5,780 nucleotides of DNA from DATDRS01 sp035291605. Lineage in GTDB: Bacteria; Chloroflexota; Anaerolineae; Anaerolineales; UBA6663. Of this stretch, positions 5,293 to 5,780 are shown one piece after another. Each line of letters opens with the position of its first letter. Position 1 is the first letter of the stretch. The notes below the pieces were generated by a model, which saw nothing but the letters and a program-made list of their open reading frames with translations, was not told the DNA's origin and made no database searches. The translations under genes were made by a program, and so were the position numbers. The stretch is taken from positions 1 through 5,780 of the forward strand of contig DATDRS010000149.1 in NCBI GenBank assembly GCA_035291605.1. The letters are read 5' to 3'.

Positions 5293-5780
5293 GTGACGAC
5301 AAGGCTAAGTTCACCTGATCAGGCGCGGCCCCAGATCAGGATGACTGAATGGCTCGGCCAATCGTGGTTATCTGTGTCGCGTGACGTGAACATCAATCGC
5401 GGCTGGATGTTCGGCGCGCTCCTGATTGCCGGTTTGGCGGCCTTTGAGCTCTTCAATTTTAGCACGACCGAGTTCGCGCTCGCCGACCTGATCGGCGATG
5501 TCCGCTTGCTCGGCTTGGGGTGGGCTACGCTGCTGGCTTTCGCCTTCTGCGTGATTGACTTTGCCGGACTGGCGCGCCTGTTCACGCCGTACCCCCAGCA
5601 GGCGCGCGCCGAGGTCTGGTACCTGACCGGTGCGTGGTTCCTGGGGGCGGCGGCGAACGCGGTGATGACGTGGTGGGCAATTTCGATCATGATGCTAGAG
5701 CAGGTGAGCCGCGCCTCACTCGTGAGCCGGGAGGAACTGCTGACCTACGTGCCAGTGTTCATTGCCGGCGTCGTGTGGGT
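5293..5780 (+). CDS. Multi-pass membrane protein of unknown function (N-terminal 162 residues; C-terminus beyond right edge)
   Basis: Translation from GTG 5293, placed by the AGGAGG site, stays open to the window end. A polar 35-residue N-terminus (MTEWLGQSW, VSRDVNINRG) precedes hydrophobic segments at about 38-56, 72-92, 108-134 and from 150 on, interrupted by short charged loops (FNFSTTEFALADLIGDV, RLFTPYPQQARAEVW). The pattern suggests a polytopic inner-membrane protein. Asp89 lies within the second segment (CVIDFAGL), and aromatic residues cluster in the third (TWWAI). I have the impression of similar sequences in other Chloroflexota genomes but recognise no named family and assign no function. 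The perfect promoter and strong ribosome binding site point to high expression. It diverges from the lipoprotein-PBP unit. Codon use and GC content match the neighbouring genes, so there is no sign of recent transfer. Confidence 0.85.
   Translation, partial: MTTRLSSPDQARPQIRMTEWLGQSWLSVSRDVNINRGWMFGALLIAGLAAFELFNFSTTEFALADLIGDVRLLGLGWATLLAFAFCVIDFAGLARLFTPYPQQARAEVWYLTGAWFLGAAANAVMTWWAISIMMLEQVSRASLVSREELLTYVPVFIAGVVW

Noticed and set aside
5319..5690. 123-codon minus-strand frame
   Set aside because: It is antisense to the membrane protein gene, which has a clear promoter, ribosome binding site and hydrophobic pattern in the plus frame.

Overview
The window looks like bacterial chromosome from a GC-rich Chloroflexota-type organism (Anaerolineae/Caldilineae-like). 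This rests on remembered family resemblance, not a search: the penicillin-binding protein has the TNPG form of the GT51 motif and C-terminal Ig-like domains, the left-hand gene has a many-pass membrane sensor region with RRPENPVGW, FPNGR and YRLYDIDLLINR motifs, and GC-rich palindromic repeats are scattered through the sequence. Coding DNA is strongly GC-rich, while the main divergent intergenic region is clearly AT-rich.

Layout. Positions 1-1107 (minus) hold the N-terminal membrane half of a large sensor or kinase-like protein, cut by the left edge. It has its own good promoter at 1257-1285. Its roughly 140-nt leader is largely filled by a nested palindrome (1112-1217). The rest of the 523-bp gap up to 1630 holds no credible protein gene, but it does hold a possible plus-strand promoter (1421-1451) followed by a clean three-helix-junction fold (1484-1548), a candidate small RNA or repeat unit. 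Positions 1631-4675 (minus) encode a complete 1014-residue class A penicillin-binding protein with all catalytic motifs, two Ig-like C-terminal domains and an in-frame palindromic repeat insertion (3543-3580). Only 37 bp upstream of it, 4713-5135 (minus) encodes a small secreted lipoprotein; the two are probably co-transcribed as an envelope unit.

The region 5136-5292 is a divergent AT-rich control region. It carries a perfect TTGACA-N17-TATAAT promoter on the plus strand and a strong AGGAGG ribosome binding site. These serve a GTG-started multi-pass membrane protein of unknown function (5293 to the right edge), which is easy to miss because it lacks an ATG start.

Taken together, the genes concern the cell envelope: peptidoglycan synthesis (PBP), a surface lipoprotein beside it, a membrane sensor and an uncharacterised membrane protein. 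No CRISPR array, tRNA, rRNA, transposase or phage gene is visible. The most unusual material is the set of three unrelated structured palindromes: one in a leader, one between genes and one inside the PBP reading frame.
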